From positions 3,947,365 to 4,011,364 of the forward strand of contig NZ_MWQN01000001.1 of assembly GCF_002024165.1 (NCBI RefSeq): a stretch of DNA of 64,000 nucleotides, read 5' to 3'. Of the stretch, positions 49,775 to 56,868 are shown in pieces. The stretch is from Embleya scabrispora. GTDB lineage: Bacteria; Actinomycetota; Actinomycetes; Streptomycetales; Streptomycetaceae. Position numbers and translations under genes: made by a program. The notes under the pieces were generated by a model. It was not told where the DNA came from and made no database searches. It saw only the letters and a list, made by a program, of their open reading frames with translations. Within the stretch, counting starts at the first letter, position 1; every line of letters starts with the position of its first letter.

Positions 49775-50443
49775 CTAGGACGGGATGGGAGTGGTCAGCA
49801 CATCGTCGAACATCCGACTGTAGTAATGGATCGTCATCCTCCTGCCCTGGATGACGTCGGCCATGTCGGATTCCTTCACCAACAACTCGTTGACGGCGCG
49901 CTTCACGTCCTCGATGTGCTTGGCGTCGAACCCGCCGTGGCTCTTGATGAATGTCACCTGGTTGCGTTCGAGGCCGTACTGGTCCCGGAGCACCTGCGCC
50001 ATGACCTTGCCCAGTTCCGCGCCGAGGCCCTCGGTCAGACTGGCCACGCCGAGGATGCCCACGGGGTTGCCGTAGGTGGCCATGTAGTAGTTCTGCGAGA
50101 CCAGTCCCCAGGACCCGGGCTTCGGCGGCACGGCGAGCACCCGTGCCACGTCCTCACCCAGGTTCCGCAGGTCGTTCATACAGAATTGGTCGTGATTGTT
50201 CTCTTCCTGGACCTGCTCGAAGAACCAGTCGCGCAGACCCCGGTAGTCGTCGCCGAGCCGCGCGCCGGCCAGCGACAACATCCGCGAGGTGTGTCGCACC
50301 ATGTGGTACGTCTCGCGCAGGTAGCTCACGTAATGCTCGCGTTTCATCGCGCCCCCGAGTACGAGCTCGATCAGCCCGTTCTTTTCGATCGAGGCCTTGT
50401 AGTCCTCTTCCGTCGCGGCGAGCAGGTCGTCGAAGTTGCTCAT
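49775..50443 (-). CDS. Heme-oxygenase-like diiron enzyme (PqqC/TenA fold)
   Basis: A 222-residue helical protein annotated elsewhere as iron-containing redox enzymes. Candidate iron ligands match heme-oxygenase-like diiron oxidases such as UndA: Glu81 and His84 (QEENNHDQFC), Glu138 (SLTEGLGAELG) and His169, Asp173, His176 (HGGFDAKHIED). Such enzymes perform N-oxygenation, oxidative decarboxylation or C-C cleavage. TTG-like alternatives are unlikely; ATG 50443 is clear. It precedes the FeeM-like gene by 18 bp and is separated from the thioesterase gene by the purine-rich repeat tract. Confidence 0.78.
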   Translation of the reverse strand: MSNFDDLLAATEEDYKASIEKNGLIELVLGGAMKREHYVSYLRETYHMVRHTSRMLSLAGARLGDDYRGLRDWFFEQVQEENNHDQFCMNDLRNLGEDVARVLAVPPKPGSWGLVSQNYYMATYGNPVGILGVASLTEGLGAELGKVMAQVLRDQYGLERNQVTFIKSHGGFDAKHIEDVKRAVNELLVKESDMADVIQGRRMTIHYYSRMFDDVLTTPIPS

Positions 50444-50533
50444 GATCGGTGCTCCATTCGTTCCGGCGGGCTGACGGACGGTGGTGGCGACAATCCGGCC
50501 GAGGCGGGGTTCGACCGCGGTGCGAGAGCGATG

Positions 50534-50632
50534 ACGAAAAGCGGAACCGGGAGCGGGAACCGAGAGCGGAAACGGAAACGGGAAAGGAAGCGGGAACGGG
50601 AAAGGAAGCGGGAAAGGAGCGGAAGCGAGAGC
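50534..50632. repeat. Purine-rich repeat tract inside the diiron operon
   Basis: About 100 bp of G/A with a C roughly every six bases (GGGAAC, GGAAAC units). ACGGGAAAGGAAGCGGGA occurs twice in perfect tandem (50578-50595 and 50596-50613). It fills the gap between the thioesterase and heme-oxygenase-like genes; transcribed RNA would be C/U-rich. Confidence 0.8.
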
Positions 50633-50671
50633 CGGGTCGGCAGCGCGAACGGCGGCCGGGCGACCCGGCGA

Positions 50672-51118
50672 TCAACGGGTTTTCGGCGGCGGCTTCGGGA
50701 ACGGGAGCAGCCGGTAGGTGCCGATCGCCCGGGCCAGGATCCGGCCCTCGGTATCGGTCAACCTGGCCTCCAGAAAGGCGGAGCTGTTGCCCCGCGACGT
50801 GATGTGCCCCGTACCCAGGAGCCGACCCACGGAAATCGGTTTCACGAAGTCGGTGGACAGGGAGACGGTAACCGGCATGAACTCCGCGTCGGTGAGACCG
50901 ACGATGGCCGAACCCATGCACTCGTCGAGCATGGCGACAATGAACCCGCCGTGCACGTTGCCGGCCGGGTTGGTGAACTCGGGCAGGGCGGTGAAGGAAA
51001 GGTGGATCGAATCCGATTTCTTGTCGAGTTCGAGCAGCGTCCAGTCGACGAGAGCGGCCACCTGCGGCAGATCCCCCAGGCGGTCGAAAACCGTCTCTTC
51101 GACGTTCGTATTCGGCAC
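50672..51118 (-). CDS. PaaI-family hotdog thioesterase
   Basis: A 148-residue hotdog-fold acyl-CoA or acyl-ACP thioesterase. The central helix NPAGNVHGGFIVAMLDECMG (about 52-71) with HGG and the acidic Asp is the PaaI signature, and strands VTVSLSTDFVKPISVGRLLG and GRILARAIGTYRLLP complete the fold. First gene of the minus-strand operon; it may release or proofread the acyl group handled by the FeeM-like enzyme. The 409 bp upstream (51119-51527) hold its promoter region and the lipoprotein terminator, and no gene that I can see. Confidence 0.85.
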   Translation of the reverse strand: MPNTNVEETVFDRLGDLPQVAALVDWTLLELDKKSDSIHLSFTALPEFTNPAGNVHGGFIVAMLDECMGSAIVGLTDAEFMPVTVSLSTDFVKPISVGRLLGTGHITSRGNSSAFLEARLTDTEGRILARAIGTYRLLPFPKPPPKTR

Positions 51119-51448
51119 CGGCGATTCTTCTTTCCTCGATTTTGCCGGACATTTCGCGGCTCGACTCGAGCGGCTCGCCCATGCGTCCGACCTCCGAACA
51201 TTCGGCCGCGCTTGTCAGCATGGTGAGGTCGGAGGGCGAATGTCAACCACTCCGACAAGATCATGCGAGAGCGACGGGCGATTAGCACCCGACCGGGTGA
51301 AGGCAAATGGATCGGTGGCCAAGATCGCGAATGGAGATCAAATATCGGCCGCCGGACCAGCGAATCGTGGGCCGTCGATCCGGCCGATTCCCGCGAGTTC
51401 GCGCCCCGCATACGGGCGCCCGCGTACGGCTCCCGACCCCGAACGCGA

Positions 51449-51481
51449 CTCGGCCGCCCCGCGCGATGCGGGACGGCCGAG
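51449..51481 (-). terminator. Terminator after the lipoprotein gene
   Basis: 14-bp stem with one mismatch (51449-51462 with 51468-51481, loop GCGAT), 46 bases past the stop of the minus-strand lipoprotein gene. Confidence 0.7.
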
Positions 51482-51527
51482 GACGTGTGTCCGCGCCGGG
51501 AACGCGCGGGGTCGAACGGGTCGGGGC

Positions 51528-52478
51528 TCAGGCGGCCTTGTCGTCGCCGAACAGGCCGCCGCCGAAGGACTTCAGCAGGCCGTTCAGGTCGATCGTCTCA
51601 CCGGCCGGGGGCGCCTTGGGCGAGACGCCGCCGGAGAGCTTGGAGTACTTGAGGTCGATGGTCACCTCGTTGGTGCCGTCGCCCTTGTCGTCGGCGGTCA
51701 CCCGCACCGGGAACGGCGTGCCGTTGGCCGCCACGTAGATCGTGGAGACGGTGCCGTCCTCGTCCTTCGAGATCAGCGGGATCGTCTTGACCCCGTTGAT
51801 GTCGGTGATCGGGCCCTTGGTCAGCTTCGGCTTGTCGGTCGGGTCGGACGAGTCGGAATCCGAGTCGGAGTCCGAGCCGAAGAGGTTGTCGAGCGACGGA
51901 GTGCCGCCGCCCTTCAGCAGATCCTGGCCGAACTTGCTCGCGTCGGTGTCGCCGAACTTGACATATTTGCCCTCGACCAGCTTGGCGGCCTCGGTGAACA
52001 TCGTGTCGAATCGGTCCCCCGACTGCTTGTCACCGCGGGAGGAGGAACCGGACTTGCCGGACGGGGATGCCGCCTCGGCCCGCTTGCCCAGGTCGACGAC
52101 GGTCTGGATGGTGCCGGGCGCGAGCCGGACGTAGAACGCCTTGTCGACCGCGATCAGGTCGAGCGCCTTGCCCTGGACGGTCACCTTGCCCTCGGCCCGG
52201 TTCTCGGTGCCGATGCGCAGGTCCACGCCGACCGGCGCGTCGTAGACCTTCCCCGTTCCCTCGATGTGCAGGTTCGTGAGGTCCTTGTAACCGTTCTCGG
52301 CCTGCTTGGACAACGCCTCCACGCTCAGGCCCTCGTTCGAAGGACCCTTCGGGTCGAGCGCGTTGCCGCCGGCGGCAACGGACTCGAAGGGGTCTTTCGA
52401 GGACGACTCGCCACAACCGGCGGCGAGCAGGACCAGCGGAACGGTCAGGGCCGCGGCGGATATCCGGATCGGACGCAC
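51528..52478 (-). CDS. LppX/LprG-like lipoprotein
   Basis: A 316-residue exported lipoprotein. Signal peptide RPIRISAAALTVPLVLLAAG ends in lipobox LLAAGC (Cys about 22). The mature domain, with NGYKDLTNLHIEGTGKVYDA, EGKVTVQGKALDLIAVDKAF and VRVTADDKGDGTNEVTIDLK, matches the LppX/LprAFG family, which binds lipids in a hydrophobic cavity. A DSDSDSDSS run (about 202-210) forms an acidic loop. GTG 52478 with GGGAG upstream is preferred to a start at 52535. It is divergent from mqnM (170 bp). Confidence 0.8.
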   Translation of the reverse strand: MRPIRISAAALTVPLVLLAAGCGESSSKDPFESVAAGGNALDPKGPSNEGLSVEALSKQAENGYKDLTNLHIEGTGKVYDAPVGVDLRIGTENRAEGKVTVQGKALDLIAVDKAFYVRLAPGTIQTVVDLGKRAEAASPSGKSGSSSRGDKQSGDRFDTMFTEAAKLVEGKYVKFGDTDASKFGQDLLKGGGTPSLDNLFGSDSDSDSDSSDPTDKPKLTKGPITDINGVKTIPLISKDEDGTVSTIYVAANGTPFPVRVTADDKGDGTNEVTIDLKYSKLSGGVSPKAPPAGETIDLNGLLKSFGGGLFGDDKAA

Positions 52479-52648
52479 AGTTGAACTCCCGGTCGAGGAA
52501 CGATCGATGGCATTCCGAAGGATGCCTACCCGCATGGTAGGCAGCTTTGTCCACTCGATTGCGCCACGGGTGGCGCGTCGGGTCGAACGACCCGAGCCAC
52601 ACCCCTCCCCTGCGGGAGTCGCCCACCCCGCGACGCGACAATGGGGGC

Positions 52649-53314
52649 ATGGACGCGGAGCGCAGCAATAGGGGAGAACGACGTCCGTGGCTCGTCGGTG
52701 TGTCGGGGGCCTCGGGTACGCCGTACGCCGCCGCGGTGCTGCGCGCGCTGCTGGACGCCGGGGAGGCGGTGGACCTCGTGGTCAGCCGGGCCGCCCGGCT
52801 GACCCTGCTCGACGAGACCGGCATCGCGTTCCGGGACGCGCACTGGCGCGACGACCTCACCGCGTGGACCGGGCTCGACGAAGCCGCGCTCGACCGGGTC
52901 CGCTACTGGTCGGCAGGCGACCTGGGCGCGGGGCCGGCGAGCGGTTCGTACCCGGCCAAGGGCATGGTCGTGGTCCCGGCCAGCACCGCCTCGGTCGCGG
53001 GCATCGCCATCGGCCTGTCCAAGGACCTGCTCCAGCGCGCCGCCGACGTCACGCTCAAGGAGCGCCGTCCACTCGTGGTGGTGCCGCGCGAGACACCGCT
53101 CACCGGCACCACGCTGCGCCACCTGGTCCGCCTCGACGACGCCGGCGCGGTGATCCTGCCGGCCTCGCCGGCCTTCTACGCGGGTGCGCGGGACGTACAG
53201 CGCCTGGTCGACTTCGTCGCGGGCAAGGTGCTGGACGTGCTCGGCGTCCACCACGACCTGTACCGGCGCTGGGACGGCGAACTCGGCGGCGCCCGACGCG
53301 AGGCGACCGGATGA
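52649..53314 (+). CDS. mqnM: Flavin prenyltransferase (UbiX family)
   Basis: A 221-residue enzyme making prenyl-FMN for the MqnL decarboxylase. FMN-binding GVSGASGTPYAAAVLRALLD (about 17-36), the Ser-rich VVVPASTASVAGIAIGLSKD (about 110-129) and LVVVPRETPLTGTTLRHL carry the catalytic residues. UbiX members are usually a little shorter; a Trp-rich insert (DLTAWTGLDEAALDRVRYWS) lengthens this one. ATG 52649 is used; an open frame from 52547 has no support. In S. coelicolor, as I recall, this gene directly follows mqnP; here 8.9 kb intervene. Confidence 0.88.
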   Translation: MDAERSNRGERRPWLVGVSGASGTPYAAAVLRALLDAGEAVDLVVSRAARLTLLDETGIAFRDAHWRDDLTAWTGLDEAALDRVRYWSAGDLGAGPASGSYPAKGMVVVPASTASVAGIAIGLSKDLLQRAADVTLKERRPLVVVPRETPLTGTTLRHLVRLDDAGAVILPASPAFYAGARDVQRLVDFVAGKVLDVLGVHHDLYRRWDGELGGARREATG

Positions 53315-53357
53315 GCCCGACCCGACGACCGCGGCCGTTCCCGCATCCGCAACCAAA

Positions 53358-53383
53358 AAGGCCCCCGTGAGAACGGGAGCCTT
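53358..53383 (-). terminator. Terminator for the small gene at 53413
   Basis: AAGGC-C-CCCGT pairs with ACGGG-A-GCCTT around GAGA; the A-run 53355-53359 gives a T tail on the minus strand. Confidence 0.75.
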
Positions 53384-53412
53384 GGCGGGTCGTGCCGGAT
53401 CTGCCGAGATGA

Positions 53413-53547
53413 TCAGCGAGCGGTCTTGCGGCGGCCGACCAGGCGCTTCACACGCTTGAGCGTGCTCGACGGCTGGGTGGCTCGTGAGCGTTCCGCGATC
53501 TCATGCAGTTCCTGCATATGGGCGCGGGCCATCTCCAGGGTGTACAC
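53413..53547 (-). CDS. 44-residue basic protein
   Basis: Reads MYTLEMARAHMQELHEIAER, SRATQPSSTLKRVKRLVG and RRKTAR, with GTG start 53547 behind GGGAG and TGA stop, followed 30 bases on by a terminator with a T tail. The N-terminal half is an amphipathic helix, the C-terminus strongly basic (net positive), suggesting nucleic-acid or membrane-surface binding. Short proteins opening with a similar MY-x-E-x-x-R-A-H helix occur in streptomycetes, but I know no function. It is divergent from the Lrp gene with a perfect palindrome between. Confidence 0.65.
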   Translation of the reverse strand: MYTLEMARAHMQELHEIAERSRATQPSSTLKRVKRLVGRRKTAR

Positions 53548-53600
53548 GGTGTCGTCTCCCAACGAATCGTCATCAGAGGCTTGTGGCTTCTGATGCCTTT

Positions 53601-53619
53601 GATTCTAAGGGTTAGAATC
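53601..53619. promoter_or_regulatory. Perfect 19-bp AT-rich palindrome
   Basis: GATTCTAA-GGG-TTAGAATC in the shared promoter of the small basic protein gene and the Lrp gene. It is the most AT-rich perfect palindrome in the window and fits a dimeric regulator, possibly the Lrp protein itself. Confidence 0.6.
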
Positions 53620-53727
53620 GAAACCGTCCAATGAATTACAGGCATGACGAGGGTTTGTGCCTGCGTCATGTCGTAGTCCCCTGGCGGACCCCCGGTGGAC
53701 ACCATCGAATACCTGGAGGAAACGGAC

Positions 53728-54186
53728 ATGGATGCCGTCGACCGCAAGCTGATCCAGGCGCTGCGCGGCAACGGACGGGCCTCGTACGCCGAGCTGGGCC
53801 GGCTGGTGGGCCTGTCCGGACCGAGCGTCACCGATCGCATCAACCGCCTCGAACAGGCCGGCGTGATCACCGGCTACCGCGCCTCCGTCGACCCGGTCTC
53901 GCTCGGCCTGGGCGTGACCGCGCTGATCGGGATCCAGCTCTCCGACGCGGCCGACCACGACGACGTCAGCCGCCGACTGCGCGACCTGGACGAGATCGAG
54001 GACTGCTGGTTCATCGCCGGCGACGACTCCTTCATGCTCAAGGTCCGGGTCTCGGACATGGAGGGCCTGGAGAACGTGGTCCGGCGCCTGTCCGGCACGC
54101 GCGGCGTGGCCCGCACCCGAACCACCGTGGTGCTCTCCACCAAATGGGAGTACCGCGCCGCCGAGCTGCCCGAACCCACCGAATAG
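53728..54186 (+). CDS. Lrp/AsnC-family regulator
   Basis: A 152-residue feast/famine regulator. HTH in about 1-60 (MDAVDRKLIQALRGNGRASY, AELGRLVGLSGPSVTDRINR) and a RAM ligand domain in about 68-145 (GLGVTALIGIQLSDAADHDD, VRVSDMEGLENVVRRLSG). ATG 53728 has GGAGGA eight bases before it; GTG 53695 would add 11 residues. In S. coelicolor an AsnC-type gene sits at this place between ubiX/mqnM and mqnE, so the order is ancestral. It may respond to an amino acid made or used by the dehydratase that follows 55 bp later. Confidence 0.9.
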   Translation: MDAVDRKLIQALRGNGRASYAELGRLVGLSGPSVTDRINRLEQAGVITGYRASVDPVSLGLGVTALIGIQLSDAADHDDVSRRLRDLDEIEDCWFIAGDDSFMLKVRVSDMEGLENVVRRLSGTRGVARTRTTVVLSTKWEYRAAELPEPTE

Positions 54187-54241
54187 CGCACCCCGACCGG
54201 CATCCGAGTGCTCGTCGAGGTGCCCTCGTAGGGTGGCGGAC

Positions 54242-55201
54242 ATGACGAATCCGGTGACACTCGAAGACCTCCGGGCCGCACAAAAGCGCATCGCGGGCAC
54301 GGCCGTACGCACCCCCCTGCTGCCGCCCCCGCACGGCGACGTCGACCGGCCGCTGTGGCTCAAGCCGGAGAGCCTGCAGCCGATCGGCGCGTTCAAGATC
54401 CGCGGCGCGTACAACGCGATCGCGGCGCTGACCGACGCCGAACGCTCGCGCGGGGTCGTCGCACACTCCAGCGGCAACCACGCGCAGGCGGTGGCCTACG
54501 CGGCCCGCCTGTTCGGCGCCAAGGCGGTGATCGTGATGCCGGACACCACCCCGCGCGTCAAGATCGACGCCACCCACGCGCTGGGCGCCGAAGTGGTGAT
54601 CGTCACCCCGGAGCGGCGCGACACCGCCGCCGTGGAGCTGGCCGAGGAGCACGGCTACGCGTTCGTACCGCCCTACGACGACGCGCGGATCATCGCCGGC
54701 CAGGGCACCACCGGCCTGGAGATCACCGAGGACCTGCCCACCGTCGACACCGTGCTCGTCCCGGTCAGCGGCGGCGGCCTGATCTCCGGCATCGCCGCCG
54801 CGGTCAAGCTGACCAGCCCGCACACCAAGGTGATCGGCGTCGAGCCCGAACTGGCCGCCGACGCCGCCGAGTCCTTCCGTACCGGCGTGCGCACCACGTG
54901 GTCCACCACGCGGACCTACCGCACCATCGCCGACGGCCTGCGCACCACGTCCGTGGGCGTGCTCCCGTTCGTGCACATCCAGGCGTACGTGGACGACATC
55001 GTCACCGTCACCGAGGACCAGATCCGCGAGGCGATGCGCTTTCTGGGCCTGCGCGCCCGCCTGGTCGCCGAACCCGCCGGTGCCGTGGCCACCGCTGCCT
55101 ACCTCTTCCGCCAGGACGTGCTCCCGGCCGGACGCGAACACGTCGCCGTGGTCAGCGGCGGCAACGTCGACCCCGCGCTCTACGCCGAGGTGATGGCCTG
55201 A
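54242..55201 (+). CDS. PLP-dependent threonine/serine dehydratase
   Basis: A 319-residue fold-type II PLP enzyme lacking the C-terminal regulatory ACT domain of biosynthetic IlvA, so catabolic threonine/serine dehydratase or serine racemase-like. The PLP Lys is in QPIGAFKIRGAYNAIAAL (about 47), with SSGNHAQAVAYAARLFGAKA and the phosphate loop SGGGLISGIAAAV. It deaminates Thr to 2-oxobutyrate or Ser to pyruvate. It shares a promoter-proximal operon-like layout with the Lrp gene and mqnE. ATG 54242; a GTG nine bases upstream is possible. Confidence 0.88.
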   Translation: MTNPVTLEDLRAAQKRIAGTAVRTPLLPPPHGDVDRPLWLKPESLQPIGAFKIRGAYNAIAALTDAERSRGVVAHSSGNHAQAVAYAARLFGAKAVIVMPDTTPRVKIDATHALGAEVVIVTPERRDTAAVELAEEHGYAFVPPYDDARIIAGQGTTGLEITEDLPTVDTVLVPVSGGGLISGIAAAVKLTSPHTKVIGVEPELAADAAESFRTGVRTTWSTTRTYRTIADGLRTTSVGVLPFVHIQAYVDDIVTVTEDQIREAMRFLGLRARLVAEPAGAVATAAYLFRQDVLPAGREHVAVVSGGNVDPALYAEVMA

Positions 55202-55281
55202 GCGGGCGCGTCCGGTGCCGGGCGTAACCTCGTACAAGCCGCGCAGCGGCGGACAAGAAGACCAAGAGGGAGTACTCACGC

Positions 55282-56445
55282 ATGGACGCGGGCCTGCGCA
55301 GGGAGATCGAGGACAAGGTTTTCGCCGGGGAGCGCCTGAGCCGTGAGGACGGCATCGCGCTCTACGCGAGCGACGACCTGGCGTGGCTCGGCGGGCTCGC
55401 GCACCACGTGCGGACGGTGAAGAACGCCGACAAGGTGCACTTCAACGTCAACCGCCACCTCAACATGACCAACGTGTGCAACGCGTCGTGCGCCTACTGC
55501 TCGTTCCAGCGCAAGCCGGGCGAGAAGGACGCGTACACGATGCGCATCGAGGAGGCCGTGCGGCTCGCGAAGGAGATGGAGCCGGACGGGATCACCGAAC
55601 TGCACATCGTCAACGGCCTGCACCCGACCCTGCCGTGGCGCTACTACCCGAGGTCGCTCAGCGCGCTCAAGGAGGTGCTGCCGAACGTCGCGCTCAAGGC
55701 GTTCACCGCGACCGAGATCCACTGGTTCGAGAAGATCTCCGGCCTGTCCGCCTCGGACATCCTCGACGAGTTGATGGACGCGGGCCTGGAGTCGCTGACC
55801 GGCGGCGGCGCGGAGATCTTCGACTGGGAGGTCCGGCAGCACATCGTCGACCACGACACCCACTGGGAGGACTGGTCGCGGATCCACCGGCTCGCCCATT
55901 CGAAGGGCCTCAAGACCCCCAGCACGATGCTCTACGGCCACATCGAGGAGCCGAGGCACCGGGTCGACCACGTGATCCGGCTGCGCGAACTCCAGGACGA
56001 GACCGGCGGCTTCCAGGTCTTCATCCCGCTGCGCTACCAGCACGACTTCCACGACAGCAGGGACGGCATCGTCCGCAACCGGCTCCAGGCCCGGACCACG
56101 ATGGCCACCGGCGCCGAGGCGCTGAAGGTGTTCGCGGTCTCGCGGCTGATGTTCGACAACGTCCCGCACGTGAAGTGCTTCTGGGTGATGCACGGCCTGG
56201 CCACCGCGCAACTCGCGCTCAACCACGGCGCGGACGACCTCGACGGCTCGGTGGTGGAGTACAAGATCACCCACGACGCCGACGACTTCGGCACGCCGAA
56301 CAAGATGACCCGCGACGACCTGCTCGAACTGATCCGGGACGCGGGCTTTCGCCCGGTGGAGCGCAACACGCGCTACGAGACGCTGCGCGAGTACGAGGGT
56401 CCGGACCCGGCCCGGCGCGACACGCCGCAGCCGATGAAGCTCTGA
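55282..56445 (+). CDS. mqnE: Aminodeoxyfutalosine synthase (radical SAM)
   Basis: A 387-residue radical SAM enzyme forming 6-amino-6-deoxyfutalosine from 3-carboxyvinyloxybenzoate and SAM in the futalosine menaquinone pathway. The [4Fe-4S] motif CNASCAYCSF (Cys at about 68, 72, 75) lies in NRHLNMTNVCNASCAYC, with LHIVNGLHPTLPWRYYP and GGGAEIF typical of MqnE. GGGAGTA precedes ATG 55282. Length and motifs are standard. With mqnL, mqnP and mqnM it confirms that this organism makes menaquinone without the MenF-MenD route; mqnA, mqnB, mqnC and mqnD are outside the window. Confidence 0.94.
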   Translation: MDAGLRREIEDKVFAGERLSREDGIALYASDDLAWLGGLAHHVRTVKNADKVHFNVNRHLNMTNVCNASCAYCSFQRKPGEKDAYTMRIEEAVRLAKEMEPDGITELHIVNGLHPTLPWRYYPRSLSALKEVLPNVALKAFTATEIHWFEKISGLSASDILDELMDAGLESLTGGGAEIFDWEVRQHIVDHDTHWEDWSRIHRLAHSKGLKTPSTMLYGHIEEPRHRVDHVIRLRELQDETGGFQVFIPLRYQHDFHDSRDGIVRNRLQARTTMATGAEALKVFAVSRLMFDNVPHVKCFWVMHGLATAQLALNHGADDLDGSVVEYKITHDADDFGTPNKMTRDDLLELIRDAGFRPVERNTRYETLREYEGPDPARRDTPQPMKL

Positions 56446-56487
56446 ACCGACGCGGCCCCGGCCGATCGGCGACGGGGGAGCGGGGCG

Positions 56488-56868
56488 GTGCGGGACGGCG
56501 TGCGCGCGGACGCGGCGGCGTTCCCGCGCCGGTTCGGCCCCCTCGCCGAGGCCGCGCTGCCGGTGGGGCCGCCGCCATATGCGCCGGCGGCCGGGCGGGA
56601 CGGGTTGCGACTGGGGTTCACGCACGAGGTCTCGGCCGGTGACCTCGGTCCGGGGCGGGTGGCGCCGATCGGCTCGGGGAACATCCCCGACGTGCTCGAC
56701 TCCCACGCGCCGTCCCGGCGCCTTCTCCGCGACGTCGGATTGGTCGACGCGCCGCCGGTGCGGCTCGGCGGCGTGGGTGCGGACGTCGACCTGCTCGTGG
56801 ACGCCGACGACGGCCGGGTGCACGGCTGGTATCGCGACGACGAGGCGGGAGGACTGCTGTATGGCTGA
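56488..56868 (+). CDS. SUKH-like domain protein, single unit
   Basis: A 126-residue protein resembling SUKH-4-type immunity domains: HAPSRRLLRDVGLVDAPPVR and GVGADVDLLVDADDGRVHGW match the repeated core of the following gene (HEPTRRFLAEVGL). GTG 56488. The last eight bases overlap the start of the next gene (ATGGCTGA), so the two are coupled. SUKH proteins often neutralise toxins, but no toxin gene is nearby. Assignment is by motif likeness and moderate. Confidence 0.55.
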   Translation: MRDGVRADAAAFPRRFGPLAEAALPVGPPPYAPAAGRDGLRLGFTHEVSAGDLGPGRVAPIGSGNIPDVLDSHAPSRRLLRDVGLVDAPPVRLGGVGADVDLLVDADDGRVHGWYRDDEAGGLLYG

